This document shows positions 24,698-35,849 of a stretch of DNA of 64,000 bases, one piece after another. The notes under the pieces were generated by a model. That model ran no database searches, had not been told where the DNA came from, and worked only from the letters and a program-made list of their open reading frames with translations. The stretch covers positions 8,223,128-8,287,127 of the forward strand of contig JABAKD010000013.1 in assembly GCA_012845835.1 (NCBI GenBank), read 5' to 3'. How positions within the stretch are numbered: the stretch's first letter is position 1; the number at the start of each line of letters is the position of its first letter. Source of the stretch: Undaria pinnatifida (Eukaryota; Sar; Phaeophyceae; Laminariales; Alariaceae). The translations under genes were made by a program, and so were the position numbers.

Positions 24698-24799
24698 ATT
24701 CACAAGATCATCGACAAAAAACAAGAGTGCAAGGTGCTGGGTACCTCCGGTGAAGAGGAGTCCAAGCAAGCCTGCATGCTCCTTCGGAAGCAATGTTGA
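24698..24799 (+). CDS. Nested gene, terminal exon
   Basis: Acceptor TTTGTGGACAG, phase 0, encoding IHKIIDKKQECKVLGTSGEE then ESKQACMLLRKQC and a TGA stop at 24797-24799. The charged helical character continues from exon 4. From exon 3 to the stop the protein has no disruption. Exons 1-5 together would give about 300 residues; the C-terminal 120 or so carry no motif I can name. Confidence 0.7.
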   Translation: MHKIIDKKQECKVLGTSGEEESKQACMLLRKQC

Positions 24800-25899
24800 C
24801 AGCACATTCTTTATGGAACGTTGTGGTTTCTATATACCAGCATCGTTTTTTGAGCACTATGCCTAAAGGCATGCTCTTCGTCCTTCGGAATACAAATGTA
24901 CTTCACATGTTTGCGGTGTGTGCGTTCAAGTTCCTGCTTCCAGCATGTTTTTTTTGGCACTGCGCTCCTTTACATCTTAAGTTGTAGTTTTCCTGTCTCT
25001 ATCCTTGACAATCGCGTGCCTGGTGTTTATGCACTGCGATAATTTATTATTGATGATCGACTTAGAGAGAGCTACTATAAAGTGTACAGGTGCTACCTGA
25101 GAGGTCGAAGGATATGCCAAGCAAGTCCTCCGACGTGCCCATCATGAACTGGGCGAATGGATGATAATAACAAACTCATAATCATAATCGTCTCCATCGT
25201 TTACCGTTGTACTGTATATAGACCTCTTGGCATTTCCAGCTGTTTCAAGTCGCCAGTTGCGCCATTTGTGCTTCTTTTCCGCCTTTCTACTGAATGTCCA
25301 TTCCTCCTTCCGCGAGCGAAGCCCTTGTAAATAGATACTCCGGAGTATATTTCACACACGCCACAGGCATGAAGTTATTACTGCTGTAGTCTAGTTCAAC
25401 AAAGTGGAAAACTAGTCTAATGCAAAAACGCTGAAAAACACCATACAATTCCTACAACAGCAGTAGTACCTGGTATACATTTTAAATTTTCCGGTACTGC
25501 TGATACTATCACTGGCTATGTACTCATACCACGGGTATGTACCAGTCATTTTGTTTGTTTCATTTTTTGTTTTATTTTTATCTTTTTTTTTATTTGTTTT
25601 CTTATTTTGTTTTCTTATTTTGTTTTTGTTTTTTGTTTTTGTTTTTGTTTTTGTTTATTTCGTATTTCTCTCTTCCAATGTATTTCTGTTGCTGACGTAT
25701 GTATGTTGTGCCTGTCGTACCCAGTACTAGGGCATGACATTGCGTTGTCGAATGCATTACGATGCATTATCTCTGTGTCGTAGCTTGTGACCACAGAGCT
25801 GATCTTTCTCGGGTGAAGAATCAGTACGGACACTGGGTGTGCTGGATGTCGACGAGTAGAAGAACGGTTTAATGTGAAGAACACACACACACACACCAG
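24800..25899. other. Noncoding DNA with a T-rich tract
   Basis: 3' flank of the nested gene, with no other gene seen. At 25545-25665 lies a tract of TTTTTG and TTTATTT units. A fragment near 25822 (TCAGTACGGACACTGGGTG) resembles the gag-end repeat. Confidence 0.5.
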
Positions 25900-26055
25900 T
25901 AGGGGCCTGGCACGTACGTAGGCTGACTCCGATTCATTTTTTAATATTTTTTCGGGCAGGCATGAATTGCTTCAGCTATGATATATGCGTGTACCACTTT
26001 TGGTTTGCTTGTGTATTTTCCCTGGGGTATTCTTCTACTCCAGAGTGACTGGAGC
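25900..26055 (+). repeat. LTR-like dispersed repeat, copy 1 (fragment)
   Basis: Shares GGCATGAATTGC.TCAGCT, ATATATGCGTGTACCAC and CCCTGGGGTATTC with 39575-39730 and, inverted, with 49675-49800. It lies just inside the 5' end of the giant PDS intron. Confidence 0.7.
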
Positions 26056-26139
26056 TATGCGAGCAATACCAACAAGGCACCTTGCTCGACTGCTGTGTGT
26101 GAACGGAATCACAACAGCAGTACGAACCTCTATTCTTAC

Positions 26140-26421
26140 CTCAAGGACGATCGGCTCGTGCCCCGCATCAGAAAGATACTTGGCGCATGATAGACCGGCA
26201 AGACCAGCTCCAATGACTGCGACTTGCAGTGGTCGCCCAGGTCGAGGCATATCCACGAAGCTCTGCGAGAAAGCTGCTGCGTCTCTTTGGTTCTGTGATG
26301 TCTCCTCAAGAGGCGGGCGAGGGTAGTCTTTCCTAACGCCTGGTGCGGGGTAGTCGAAGATCATCGACGGAACGCAGCTCCTGCTCTGCCTTCCCACACC
26401 CAAGGGTGCTGTTCCTTTGAA
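26140..26421 (-). CDS. PDS: Phytoene desaturase, exon 2
   Basis: 282 nt in phase 0 at both ends. It encodes the end of the transit region (FKGTAPLGVGRQ and a polar stretch), then LQVAVIGAGLAGLSCAKYLS and GHEPIVLE. GAGLAG is the GxGxxG FAD dinucleotide-binding motif and the terminal Glu binds the FAD ribose in this fold. The acceptor CCCTCTTCAG follows a good pyrimidine tract. The donor is GAG/GTAAGA, which opens the 25-kb intron. The intron separating it from exon 1 is 202 bp (26422-26623). Confidence 0.95.
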
Positions 26422-26623
26422 CTGAAGAGGGATACAAAACGTACGCGACAGGGCGCAGGAAACACGGCAGCAAGTTAGCAATTGGAATACTGCTGCTAAC
26501 TCAGGGAGACCGAGCTTGGTGCTTGAGCATGGAGCTTGTGCCAAGAGCTTGATGCTTCAGAGCTTGCATGCTGCATGAATGATAGCAAGACATGAACATG
26601 ACACACACCACCCTCAAACTCAC

Positions 26624-26713
26624 CACCGTTAGAGAAGACGGCACGAATGCCAACGCCCCTTTTCCTGCCAGCATTAGCACCACGAAGGCATTGCCTCGCA
26701 CTCCCATCATCAC
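26624..26713 (-). CDS. PDS: Phytoene desaturase, exon 1 with plastid presequence
   Basis: 30 codons from ATG 26713: a basic start (MMMGVRG), a hydrophobic core (FVVLMLAG) and KGALAFVPSSLTV. ALA followed by FVP fits the signal-peptide cleavage and +1 Phe (ASAFAP-type) motif of heterokont plastid precursors, which directs passage through the ER-derived and inner plastid membranes. The donor GTG/GTGAGT joins exon 2 in phase 0. No in-frame ATG lies upstream before a stop. Two in-frame Met codons follow immediately, so the exact start could be any of three. Confidence 0.85.
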
Positions 26714-26819
26714 CCTAGCGCTTCAAGCGCAACTGTAGAGCTGTGTTGGGCTCTGACGCTCTGACACACACACGCTCAACGCTCAACGCAGGAGAGACAA
26801 GTTGTTGCACGCAGTTGGC

Positions 26820-26860
26820 GATTGGTCGGCATATTATATGGAGGACTCTTATTGGTCAAC
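26820..26860 (-). promoter_or_regulatory. Candidate PDS promoter: two CCAAT boxes and a TATA-like motif
   Basis: On the minus strand CCAAT occurs at 26855-26851 and 26825-26821, with a TATAATAT-like motif (26839-26831) between them, about 110-140 bp upstream of the PDS ATG. The position fits a core promoter, but CCAAT pentamers are common and no transcript start is known. The unique upstream region is short, because an approximately 0.8-kb repeat begins near 26943. Confidence 0.3.
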
Positions 26861-26942
26861 ATTCAAGGGGAGTTGATGATTTATAAGCGGCGTTTATCAT
26901 GCATGGGCGAAACGGAGGGCAATCAATTTTCAGCAGATGACA

Positions 26943-27788
26943 TGTGAATAGGGTGGTTGTAGAGTAAATCGAGAGTGTATAACGCCTTCCAGGTCCGATA
27001 GGAACAATGCCTGCGATGGTATTGGAAACCTTTTTTTCCATCACTATATAAATATGCCCGCCACGAATTTCTGGGAAAATTCTTGGCGGAAATTTCTGGT
27101 ATCATTCTTGCACAACTCCTGTGACAGCAGAAATCAATGCGCCTTCTTCGTAGATCGGGATGTTGTGTCCTAAAACTGGGGGACAGATGGCGGTGTGCAT
27201 CTTGTGTGGGCAATCCTCGAGATAGATGCATATATTGGAGTAGTGTCACCGTGTGCGCACGCACGTGCGCGCCCCCTCACAGAGCTTCACCCGTGCTGCT
27301 GTCCGGCAGCCTTTCACACGTGGTTGCCATCTGCCGCTAGGACGCGGCAGCGCACGATTGTAACGGAAAACGCGAGACACATTTGTACATGATGATGAGT
27401 AAAACAAGGGCGGGCGTCTGGCGACACTCACAACCGAAGACAAGAGCACGGATGTGTACGTCGACAAACGCGAAGACACAGCAGAAGCAGCAGCTGTAGT
27501 AGTAGCAGTAGCCCACCACAGCACAGCCGAGAGAGGGGAGGGCCCTCCCGGCCTAGCTATGGTGGCGCAGCCGCATCTACCTCGTGTCCGTGCCCTACAG
27601 GGCTGGGTGGTGATTATGTAGAGCGTTTGGAGGGGGAGGTGATATCGTTGTGTGGGGCGGGTGGGGTGTGCGAGGCAATCAATGAAAACTGGCTTGCTGC
27701 TTGCAGGATTAAGGATCAACTTCAACCAAAGAGCCCCCTAGCAGGATATATAACCCCCTGTGTTGCGGTTTGGGATCGTTCGGGTTTA
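26943..27788 (+). repeat. Approximately 0.8-kb repeat, tandem copy 1
   Basis: Unit from GTGTATAACGCCTTCCAGG (26975) to GGGATCGTTCGGGTTTA (27788), preceded by AGGGTGGTTGTAGAGTAAATC, which it shares with the copy at 42.77 kb. Internal landmarks are CGTGTGCGCACGCACGTGCG, CTGCCGCTAGGACGCGGC and GGGTTGTGTGGCGCAGCCGC-like text. No coding family is recognised. It could be an LTR or a satellite-like unit. Confidence 0.75.
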
Positions 27789-28605
27789 GTGTATAACGCC
27801 TTCCAGGTCCGATAGGAACAATGCCTGCAATGTAATTGGAAACCTTTTTTGTCATCACTATGTAAGTATGCCCACCACGAATTTCTGGGAAAATTCTTGG
27901 CGGAAATTTCCGGCAACATTCTTGCATAACTGCTGTGACAGCAGAAATCAATGCGCCTTCTTCGTAGATCGGGGTGTTGTGTCCTAAAAACTGGGGGACA
28001 GACGGCATTCATTCGTCTTGTGTATGAGCAGTCCTCGAGATGCATTTTGGAGTAGTGCCACCGTGTGCGCACGCACGTGCGCGCACCCTCACAGAACTTC
28101 ACCCGTGCTGCTGTCCGGCAGCCTTTCACACGTGGTTGCCATCTGCCGCTAGGACGCGGCTACGCACGATTGTAACACGGGAAACGCGAGACACATACAT
28201 GATGATGAGTAAAACAAGGGCGGGCGTGTGGCGACACACACAACCAAAGACAAGAGCACGGATGTGTATGGCGAAAAACGCGAAGAAGACACAGCAGCTG
28301 CTGCAGCTGCTGTGGTAGTAGTAGCCCACCACAGCACAGCCGAGAGAGGGCCCTCCCGGCCTAGCTATGGTGGCGCAGCCGCATCTAGATTCTACCTCGT
28401 GTCCGTGCCCTACAGGGCTGGGTGGTGATCGATGTAGAGCGTTCGGAGGGGGAGGTGATATCGTTGTGTGGGACGGGTGGGGTGTGGGGGGCAATCAATG
28501 AAAACTGGCTTGCTGCTTGCAGGATACAGGATCAACTTCAACCAAAAAGCCCCCCTCGCAGGATTTATAACCCCCTGTCTTGCGGTTTGGGATCGTTCGA
28601 GTTTA
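27789..28605 (+). repeat. Approximately 0.8-kb repeat, tandem copy 2
   Basis: Follows copy 1 head-to-tail with no spacer and carries the same landmarks. A third copy lies at 42794-43588 and an inverted partial copy at 39795-40012. Confidence 0.8.
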
Positions 28606-28661
28606 ATTTTTTAACAAATACCGAACGATCCCAAACCGCAACACAGGGGGTTATAAATCCC
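28560..28661. other. Long inverted repeat at the end of the tandem array
   Basis: About 40 bp (GGATTTATAACCCCCTGT then TTGCGGTTTGGGATCGTTCG) is repeated inverted after a 22-bp AT-rich loop. The right arm is a short inverted fragment of the repeat's own end. Confidence 0.8.
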
Positions 28662-28677
28662 ATGGGGTAGGCTTAGC

Positions 28678-29148
28678 TGTTAGAGAGTATTATTACGGAA
28701 GGGGAGGCTAGGGATAGAGGCGGATCCGATGTCTATGTGGGTCTGAGTGGTCTCTAGCCATTCATGCGGCAGGACCCTAGGTCTTGTGTGCATTGTACAG
28801 AGAGGAAGGTGCCAGAGGGACCCAGCCTACAAAGCACTGCTACCGACCTGATGATAGCAGCCTCCCGATCGGTACCGAGTTCGATGGTTGAGCCTGAACA
28901 GCGGTAGTGTAAGCCTTGAAGGTGGCTTGTGAGAAGGAGTAGAAGGTCTCCGGTCGTGGATACGGTATTCGCTTTATGGATTATTGCTAACTCAGGGCAA
29001 GCAAAGGAGTACAGAGCAGAGGGAGGCGAGGAAAACAGTCCCTCCCAGACGGGGACCCTGCAAGACGGACCATACTGCTAGTACCTATTGGGACTAACGC
29101 ATTCCCAAAAGTGCAACTCCTATCAACCGTAACAATGTAACCGTAACA
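28678..29148 (-). mobile_element. MITE with TGTTACGGTTAC termini, copy 1
   Basis: About 470 bp, highly similar to 34954-35427 and, inverted, to 36869-37356. The right end is intact (GTAACCGTAACA) while the left TIR is reduced to TGTTA, and no target duplication is seen. It has no coding capacity, so it would depend on a transposase elsewhere. Confidence 0.8.
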
Positions 29149-30938
29149 TCCCCCCATTAGTATGAACAGCTGTTTGTCAGCTGCAACATACTAATTAACG
29201 GTAGCAGGGATAGTGACAACCGCGAGGTGACACACTTCCTTTGGCGAAAACTACCGGTGATGTCTTTGAGTAGGTCGAGCGGCCAACCGAAAATTACAAG
29301 AGGCAAAAAGTGGCAAAACTCAAATAAAATCCACTGCTCTTCATAATTCTCACTGCGCGTTGGCTCGCGGCCCGACATCGACTTGCGCGAAGGTAAAACC
29401 GGCTTCCGGGAAAAACCCTTCGCTCCCCATCCCGAGAGCCCTAGAATTTAGACAACAACCGAAAACATCAAGTGACACTCGGACGTAAAATACTCTAAAA
29501 AAAAACCGTCCCTCGCTTGGTGTTCCCACTGTAGTTGCTGCCCGGCTCTCAACACCTACAGCGCGGGAAAAACCTGGCCATCCAGGAAAAAACCCATAGC
29601 GCAAAGCCCTACAACACCAAACTCACACAAACGCCACGGCACACCGCACGAACCCACTTGGGTGCTACCGAGCGCAGGGCCACCCTTCGACTACCAATCA
29701 GACCAGAACATCTAATCAGCCCGTCTCCAAACATTCAAACTTTAACTGGCTGTCAACTGGGGGCACGCTCGAAAATCGACAACACCATAACTTCCCCCCT
29801 AGCATAATGCGATGACAAGAGCCATATGCTATAGCAATACTGTGACTGTATAGCCAAGGGTACAGAGCCGCAAAACTTTTTACCGAAATAATGACCTCGA
29901 GGATAGGCTAACAAACCGAAAACACAGGGGCCATAAGAGGGAAATCCTCGATAAAAACCCTCCCCCCTGCCTTTTCACTGCGTATTTGATCGCCTGACCA
30001 CCATTCAATGGCTCAAAGTCCGTATGTGAACGAATTTGACGTGCATGAAAGCAGCACGAAACTCCACGGAACTGACTCGTCTACTCCTCTTTGAGTCTGC
30101 CCACGTACAATACAATTTTCCATCAAAATGCAACGTCGGTAACTCCGCCACATATCGCAAAAGGAACAAAAGCACGACGGGCAAAGAATTAATAATCTTC
30201 GGCAAAAGCGGAACTCCGATGCGAGGCATCAAAGCACAAAAATAAGAAGAATCTGACACAATAAACCTCAAACAAAGTAAACGGCATACAATATAATCCA
30301 CGAAAACGCAATGTCGGTAGCTCAACAACATACCGCAAAAAGAAGAAAAGCATGACGGGCAAAGAGATCCTAAACCTTTGGCAAAAGCAGAACTCCGATG
30401 CCAGGTATCAAAGCACAAAAAGGTAGAATGTGACATAAACCGAAATAAAAAAAAATAAAAAACAAGGAATTCAACTCGAACACTCGCACCCAACCCAAGT
30501 ACAACAGCGTTCACAACGTCGTCGCACTATTGTAAAATAACACACATCTTGCTGCCCCATACTGTTTTACACCCGGCCGACCGGTGCCCGGGTGATTCCC
30601 GTCTTAACCCACAACAAAACGGCATTCCCCCCGACCCCATTTTATCCAAAACGAAAAGCTAGGCCCAACGGACAGCTAACTACAGCAGTCCCGCAGGAGG
30701 AAAATTGGCCACCGGGTCAAAACCCCCTGTATGTCTTGTATCATCCAAACCATGGTGATTGCAACAATGGCCCCATTCAAACGATTACCATGTCCAGAAC
30801 CTAAAATGCCAAGTAGCGCCCTACTCACCCATGCCCCTCAAAGTAGCGTGGGGTGGTGGCCTGACAAATTATTCCTCGCATGACTCAAACATGGTACGAA
30901 TAATGCTCACACCCTTTACTCATCACCCAACGGTAGGT
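29149..30938 (-). other. Noncoding DNA downstream of the copia remnant
   Basis: No gene supported. It lies 3' of the copia RNase H fragment in that element's orientation and could contain its LTR, but no second copy is in the window to prove it. An imperfect tandem duplication of about 180 bp occurs at 30120-30430 (AA.TGC/GCAATGTCGGTA.CTC and GACGGGCAAAGA landmarks). Confidence 0.4.
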
Positions 30939-31148
30939 TCAACAAAAACTTAATTTGAGATTAAAAGGGGTCGCCGCGAGGGATTTCGTCAAAATATCCG
31001 CGTGCTGCTCTGCCGAAGCTACAAATTGAATATCATTTTTCTTCGCACGAAGTAGCTCTCGGACGAAATGGAACCGCACATCCATGTGTTTGCTCCGGCG
31101 GCCTGACCAACTACTATGACCAAACACGTGAACATACGTCTCGCACAC
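30939..31148 (-). pseudogene. Ty1/copia pol, RNase H C-terminal fragment
   Basis: The minus-strand frame includes RRSKHMDVRFHFVRELL and then QHADILTKSL, the signature ending of copia-type RNase H (consensus R(S/T)KHIDVRYHFVR ... ADILTKPL). In intact elements this domain degrades the RNA strand during cDNA synthesis in the cytoplasm. Only about 65 residues remain; reverse transcriptase and the catalytic core of RNase H are not found in 31150-34950. It is a truncated relic, probably cut on its 5' side by later rearrangement. Confidence 0.8.
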
Positions 31149-32340
31149 CAGAGTAATTTTCTAGATACAGATACCCACACATAACATTCACCCCGCTATC
31201 GCAACAAAGCATCGTAATATTTTTTTGACCGAACTACTCCACTCCAAATCGAACATCTGCCACCAACTGGATGTACCATGAAAAAACAAAAACGAAAAGA
31301 GAAACAAACGAAGGTCGCATAGCAAGGCAGCAACCGCGGCAAAAAGCAACAGCAGAACAGCAGCGGAAAGCAACACAAGAAATGAGTGAACGAGGTAACT
31401 GAGGAATATGGCGCAGTATGCGAGTCTTTGTACAAACAAAGGAGCGCAAAAGTATGTGCGCAATCATGCTATCCTGAGAAGGACATGCGAACTAAAACCA
31501 CCTGCAGTAGAGACAGGCGGAGGCGGTCAGACAGCAACAATAGCAGAAAACAGCGGCCTAGCAGCAGAATACATTGCTTGAGAGATGAGTGCAAACGGGA
31601 GGGAGTTGACAAATGCAGCGGAACATGCGAGCCTTTCAATATATACGAAGAAACGAAACTATTCGTGCGCACATGACATTCGGTTCAATAAAAAAAAACA
31701 AGATACATCATCAAGCGGCTCTAGTATCCGTGTCGTTGCCTCATCCTAAAGAGAGCCAACTATGTGGTTACTGCTTGCTGTGTCTGACGACAGCGATGTC
31801 CCCACCGCAATCATCGCCTGCATCCAAAACAGAGCACAAAGTAATGGGGCAAGGAAACAAGGCAGGGATGGAAAAACAGGAGGGCGGTTCAGCAACTACT
31901 GCATCACACGACGATGTCGCGGTAGCCACAACCGCAACAACAACCCGACGACACAGCAGTAACAACAGTGGAACCCTTCCCGGCAAAATGAAATGACAGA
32001 TGAAGGTAGGCATATGCATAGCGTACGTAACAAATTTACAAAGATTGATCGACAGCGACCACCTCCAGTTTGATCACGAGCAAACGTGGAGTTGGGTTTG
32101 ATCACAGGCAAAGCGTGCGTGATCATGGGTGAACGTGTTTGCTCGGGTCAAACATCACCGGTTTGATCACGAACGAAGTGGATGCAAAAACAGGGAAACA
32201 TCAACATTATTAGCGGGACAGCAGGTGAAAACATCACCAGAAAACCGTTATCAGCATCCAGTCATGTGTACCCGGTTCACTATTAATAATGAATCCGCAA
32301 GCGATACCAGAGAGCATATCGAGCAAAACAACAATGACAC
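31149..32340. other. Noncoding DNA
   Basis: No supported gene. Contains CAGCAG-type text near 31330-31560 and A-rich stretches. Confidence 0.35.
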
Positions 32341-32344
32341 AAAC

Positions 32345-32650
32345 TGCAACTGAGTTAAATCGACACACGACGCGTATGAAAATACGCGGAAGTGTGGTGA
32401 GCTAAAGCTTTATTTTTCCCCATCCGCCGGAGGACAAAAAAAAAAAAAAACAAAAAAAAACAAACTGCAGTAAGCTCAGCGTACCACAGCGCCAACAACT
32501 GAGTTGAATTGAATTAAATGAAATTAAATTTAATTATACGCGTATGAAAATACGTGGAAGTGTGGTGAGCTAATACTTTATTTTTCCCCATCCGCCGGAG
32601 AAAAAAAATAAAAAAATAAAAAAAAATAATCAATTGATTGACACAGCTTC
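32345..32650 (+). repeat. Two tandem copies of a short A-tailed repeat
   Basis: Each copy carries CGCGTATGAAAATACG.GGA, AGTGTGGTGAGCTAA, CTTTATTTTTCCCCATCCGC and then an oligo-A tract. A diverged copy lies near 21465-21520. The A-rich 3' ends recall SINE or other retroposed repeats. Confidence 0.6.
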
Positions 32651-32689
32651 TAAAGTGGGAAGACGAGTAGCATGTTAGCAATACAGCAG

Positions 32690-32997
32690 TGGAAATATAT
32701 CAGGTGACATGATGGCGCGGGAGGGCTCGGACCCAGAGGAGACTGGTTGCTGTCCCCCCAAACATAGGAGACAACAACACGGCTCGACCAGGCGCAGACC
32801 CTCCCATTGCAGGCCAAATAACAGTAATGGGAAATGGGGCATGTGAAATACAGCAGTAGCAGAATGTATAGTAGCGATACGACCCAGAAAGGCGCGGACC
32901 CAGAGGAGACTGGTTGTCGTCTCCCCCAACATAGGAGACAACAACACGGCTCAACCAGGCGAAGACCCTCCCATTGTGCCGTTGTGGCTGGGGAACA
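32690..32997. repeat. Tandem duplication of an approximately 160-bp unit
   Basis: Two copies share GGACCCAGAGGAGACTGGTT, ATAGGAGACAACAACACGGC and GACCCTCCCATTG. From 32998 to 34953 no gene is recognised; that stretch is a mosaic of CAG-rich and A-rich sequence. Confidence 0.75.
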
Positions 32998-34953
32998 CAA
33001 CTCAAGTACGTCAGGAATGGGTTCAGTAATTTCAAAAGTCGCGAGGCTCCCCTCTTATCAACACAAGACACATACATCACTGCTGTCCAATTTCTCAGCG
33101 CAAGGAACTGCTGTTGTTGCGAGTGTAAAAATTCGAACATCGTACCACTTTGGGCCTCTCCTGCTGTAGGCAGTGCTCCCGGGGCACCCCAAACAGTGGA
33201 GAACAAGCAACGCAGGCAACAACGCGCGGCAACAGCAACGGCAGCGACAGCAGAGACACACGTGCGGATAAAAGGCCTGGGAGTTTCCGCAGCCAGTACA
33301 CCCGTGGCGCGCACTCAAACCACTATCCCGCATCCCTTCGGACTTATGATTTTGCTTCTCTTTCATCATTTTTGAGCTGGCTGCCGGAAAGTCTAGGGCG
33401 GGGGCCTAACCGGGTGTACTGCTGTTTAACTTCCACCTGTGCCATCCGACAACGACAGAGAGGGCAATGGGAACTGGAGGGAGCCATGGTGAGAGCAACG
33501 ATACAGACACACTCCAGGGTAGCGTGCTCCCCTGGGTGTGTCGTGGACCAAAAAGATCAGCGGATACCAGTCGAAATAGTTAGTCTACAGCAGCAATACT
33601 TCTGCGTTGTAATATGGGATCCACTCGCGAAAAAGGTCGACACAATGTTCAAGTGAACAAAAAAAAACAACAAAACAAAAAAAAACACAAAAAAGGACGA
33701 GAAAATAGCATCTTGAAAGCGACGCGATTGGGTATCGACGCGGGACGCGTGCAAAGGCGGCACCGTGTCCACCTAACTGCTGCTGGACAGGCTGGGCTCC
33801 CAGGAGCGCGCGCTAAAAGTCGCGCTCACGCGCTCCGAAAAAGAGGAACAAAATGAGTGATGATGCCATGCGCTCGGAGCACAAAAAATATATAGCAGCA
33901 GAGGGGCACAAGAGGAGCAGCCGCAGAAAAAGCAGCACACAGAACCACGACGAGAAACCCGAAACAAGAGGGAAATACACAGGGTGATCACCCGCGAGGG
34001 CAAGCGCGTATCCCGGATGGACACATGTGAATGCAGACAAGGTGACAAAATAATTCAGAAACAGCGTGGTGCTTGTTTTTTGTGCGCTATACAAAACGAC
34101 GAGAACGATGGGCTCGAGCAAACAGTAGGTGGGCTGATGAGACAGCACGGAGAGAGAGGAGTGGTATACCAGGCGTATACCAAGCGAGTAACAGTTCGGT
34201 GCATTTTTGTTTCTGGGATTAAGGTCCCAAGCTACAGTATACCCACCCACAGGGCAAAGCAAATAACTAAAAAACACAGCACGATACACAACCCACAGGC
34301 GCGCGGGAATCCAGACGTTTTTATTTATTTATTTTTGAGGAGTGATCGAGCATCAAGCGCCGCGTCACTAGTAGGTAGGGTGGGAAGGAGAGGTTTTACT
34401 AGACAGAGAGGCCCAACCCACACCAAAATAGCGCTCTGACACCACGGTGGTCGACAGGTCACTGCCAAATGTGAGACTAGTCCAGGGGGGAGAGGTCACG
34501 AGGATGATCCCAAACATGCACGAGGTTCAAACACTAGCACGCAGCTCGACTCGGGGTCTTCGGTCTTACGCACTTTTCACACTCTCATCATCGTTTCTGG
34601 CTGCCGCACGGGTGAGTCTGCTGCTGTGGAGCCGCAAGTGCGAGAGACACGACCCATCAATGATCACTCAATCCGATCAACCTGGTAGTTCAACTGTCCA
34701 GTGGCAACCAGCTATCCACGCGGGTACAGGAACAGCTATTGTGGTGGCGGCAACGGGCAAAGGAAAAAAAATCGAACACACCCAAGCACTCTGCCTTCCC
34801 CTACAAGTGCGTATGACAAAGCGGATGGAAAAAAAAACAGAAGCGCCAACACGTGCCAGCGGGCAATAAAAAACAGAAAGGCGCGAAAGAGCTTACAAGC
34901 CACGCGGCTACAGCATGGAAAGCGCAACTACGGTTCATCTACAGCACGGAGGT

Positions 34954-35427
34954 CTCGGATTGGACACCATATTACGGAAGGGGAGGCTAGGGATAGAGGC
35001 GGATCCGATGTCTATGTGGGTCTGAGTGGTCTCTAGCCATTCATGCGGCAGGACCCTAGGTCTTGTGTGCATTGTACAGAGAGGAAGGTGCCAGAGGGAC
35101 CCAGCCTACAAAGCACTGCTACCGACCTGATGATAGCAGCCTCCCGATCGGTACCGAGTTCGGTGGTTGAGCCTGAACAGCGGTAGTGTAAGCCTTGAAG
35201 GTGGCTTGTGAGAAGGAGTAGAAGGTCTCCGGTCGTGGATACGGTATTCGCTTTATGGATTATTGCTAACTCAGGGCAAGCAAAGGAGTACAGAGCGGAG
35301 GGAGGCGAGGAAAACAGTCCCTCCCAGACGGGGACCCTGCAAGACGGACCATACTGCTAGTACCTATTGGGACTAACGCATTCCCAAAAGTGCAACTCCT
35401 ATCAACCGTAACAATGTAACCGTAACA
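34954..35427 (-). mobile_element. MITE with TGTTACGGTTAC termini, copy 2
   Basis: Same element as at 28678 and 36869. The right end GTAACCGTAACA is intact at 35427 and the left end is diverged. It abuts the truncated 5' end of the non-LTR retrotransposon, so it either caused the truncation or inserted within the element. Confidence 0.8.
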
Positions 35428-35434
35428 GTATATC

Positions 35435-35776
35435 GTGGCAGGGATGGATAAGGGTGACGTCGCGGTTGAGTGCATCAGTGCTAGACTGATGAAGGTTCGC
35501 ATCCAACTCAAAGAGAAATCTAACGGTGTGTCTTTCATTGTAGGCTATGCTCCCACTCTCGACAAGAGCACCAGCGAAAAGGATTACTTTTGGAATTCAC
35601 TTGACGAGGTGGTCAAGGAGGTTCCCAGTAGGGACCACCTCCTTGTCCTGATGGACGCAAATGCTCGTACAGGCATGAGAGGGATCGAGTGGACCGACAG
35701 CAAGGTATTGGGTGCATACGGACGTGATGAGCTGAACGACAACGGAGAGCGACTATTGACTCACTCACGCAAGTGA
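35435..35776 (+). pseudogene. LINE endonuclease domain, C-terminal half
   Basis: Reads KVRIQLKEKSNGVSFIVGYAPT, matched in length and spacing to the middle of APE-like endonucleases (the VYAPT block), then LLVLMDANARTG, the conserved GDFN/MDANAR catalytic region. The frame then breaks near 35770; ASDNKLALLNTYYATP continues in a second frame and SPNRGKAQYRLDYIL in a third. In intact elements this domain nicks target DNA for target-primed reverse transcription. The upstream catalytic residues are lost by truncation. Confidence 0.8.
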
Positions 35777-35849
35777 CAACAAGCTCGCCCTCCTCAACAC
35801 GTACTACGCTACACCTGCTCGTTGCATATCGTATACATTTATTTCAGAG

